The position numbers were made by a program, and so were the translations under genes. The notes under the pieces are model-generated. The model was given only the letters and a program-made list of their open reading frames with translations. It searched no databases and was not told the DNA's origin. 64,000 nucleotides of DNA, taken from Dryomyza anilis. Taxonomy: Eukaryota; Arthropoda; Insecta; Diptera; Dryomyzidae. The first letter of the stretch is position 1, and the number at the start of each line of letters is the position of its first letter. Shown in pieces: positions 62,497 to 64,000 of this stretch. Location of the stretch: contig OX638136.1 of assembly GCA_951804985.1 (NCBI GenBank), positions 3,289,852-3,353,851 of the forward strand. The letters are read 5' to 3'.

Positions 62497-64000
62497 ATAC
62501 ATTAATATTAAAAATAAGTGAAATTGGACAAAAGGCACGTCCACCTTCCATGTTTACATTTAGCATTACTTAGGCATTTGATAAGAATAACAATTAAAAT
62601 AAATATATTAATATTGATTTTAATATAAATATTAATAAATATAGAAAAATATAAGATATTGAACAATAGATACGCCCACCACATGTTTGTTCATTTTTGT
62701 AATATTTTATATTAAACTCGTTAATTCAATGAACATTGACTTCTTGAACGAATGTAGTAAATTTGAAGAAGTCTTTTACGCATTACAGTATTTGTACATT
62801 TACTAAGTAAGTATTACAAAATAAATTTGAATATTTAAATTAATTTTACAAACAAAATTTTAAAAATGATTTCTTGTTTCTTTTCAGTTTCTTGCAGAGT
62901 TCGTAGAATATTTGAAATACATTCATTCTTGAATTTTTAAAATTGTTTATAATTATCTGAATTTAATTCTCGCGAATTTATGAAATGATAAATTCATGTA
63001 TATAAATGTTCTTGATTACACAGAAATAAAAAACTGTGTACATTTAACAAAAATGTTAATCAATCCAATTAATTTTTAATTGAAACTCAGACGATATAAC
63101 TTTTAATTGTATTTTGTATTGAATTCAATATTCGTAATAATGAGACATTGTTAATTTAAGAAAATTTTTCAACTTTTATTGTTATAATGAAATTAAAGTT
63201 GTTATATATATTAAATGTTTTATTGAGAATTAATTTATCATTAATTAATAAATTAATTACAAACAACAACTAAAAATTTATTTCGATCCAATTATTTAAA
63301 TCCAATTAAAAATTTTTTACATAAAAATCATTTTTAATTGAATTAAATATATTAAAGCCTAAATCTCCTTCGTCGATATCGGTTCACGAATTTGCAATTA
63401 TAAATCGTTTTACATTTAATTCATTATTAATTGTATTAAATATATTCAGACTATTTTTATTTTCATACTTTTTTATATTCATGTCATCGAATTTGCAGAA
63501 TCCGATAATGGTTAGATCGCTTTCAATATTCTGTGTATTACTACTAAATACCAATGGAACCTTTCTTTATTAATTATAGACATCTGAAATAAAAAAAATC
63601 AAACCATTTTTATTACAGAATAAATAATAATAAAAACTTATATTTAATTTGTATTAAAAAAAAATACATCGAAAAAAACAATAATATAATAAAAAATAAT
63701 AGGAACATATTTTTTTATATTCAAATTTATTACATAATCAATACAAACAAAATGTTTAAAAAAAGCAATTCACTTTCAAAAACTAAAAGAAAAAACAAAA
63801 TAAATTATATTATAATTAAAATCGAAAAATTATTAAATAAATATTTTTATCGATATTTACCGATGAAGTAACACAGGAACACGTAGAATTTCCTGCCAAA
63901 TATCAACATTTTTTGAAATCATCCTATATGCTTTATTATATTGATATAGTTATAAGATATTTCTTTTTTCTTTAGAAGATAATTTGGTGGCAATTGTATA
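62497..64000 (+). repeat. Tandem array unit U9 (partial, cut by window end)
   Basis: This holds the first 1.5 kb of a further unit. It shares U2-specific variants, for example the altered stretch near 63284-63312 that matches 10405-10433. The mini-me insertion site near 63655 is empty. No gene is seen in this portion. Confidence 0.9.

Noticed and set aside
1..64000. CRISPR array or prokaryotic repeat locus
   Set aside because: The repeats are kilobase-scale units with introns, MITEs and a eukaryotic retrotransposon; no short regularly spaced direct repeats.

Overview
The window is AT-rich eukaryotic DNA, most plausibly from a brachyceran fly. The evidence is short GT..AG introns, AATAAA poly(A) signals, mini-me-like elements with (GTCY)n microsatellites, and an RTE-clade retrotransposon. 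It is not a bacterial or viral region: I see no operons, CRISPR arrays or RNA genes.

Layout. Essentially the whole window is a head-to-tail tandem array of one segment. Using the same arbitrary landmark in every copy, units start at 1 (U1), 9616 (U2), 17812 (U3), 23920 (U4), 35798 (U5), 44017 (U6), 50159 (U7), 56336 (U8) and 62497 (U9, cut by the window end). Lengths are about 9.6, 8.2, 6.1, 11.9, 8.2, 6.1, 6.2 and 6.2 kb. They differ by insertions and deletions; point differences between units are few.

Content of a unit. Each full unit carries, in order: AT-rich spacer, a 587-bp inverted-repeat MITE, exon-like block A (271 nt), more spacer, sometimes a mini-me-like element, then blocks B (99 nt), C (about 517 nt) and D (129 nt), and a poly(A) signal. 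C and D encode the C-terminal membrane part of a 'nose resistant to fluoxetine' (NRF-6)-type Acyltransferase_3 protein. No unit holds a complete gene. Block A has an in-frame stop in every copy, and block B has a stop in the only frame that joins C. Different units have different lesions in C. This looks like an amplified, mostly decayed gene fragment.

Insertions. U4 contains a 3.34-kb, apparently full-length RTE-type retrotransposon with one long APE-RT reading frame, a 14-bp target duplication and an (AAGT)5 tail. Mini-me-like elements sit in U1 (three), U2, U4 (two) and U5. Other units provide their empty sites, which lie in T or A runs and show no target duplication.

Array history. U6-U8 share three rearrangements and form a young sub-array. 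Sequence at the U8/U9 junction matches the U1/U2 junction, and units are mosaics of each other, as expected from unequal exchange or gene conversion. U2 carries a perfect 16-bp palindrome that looks like a template-switch mutation when compared with U4 and U5.
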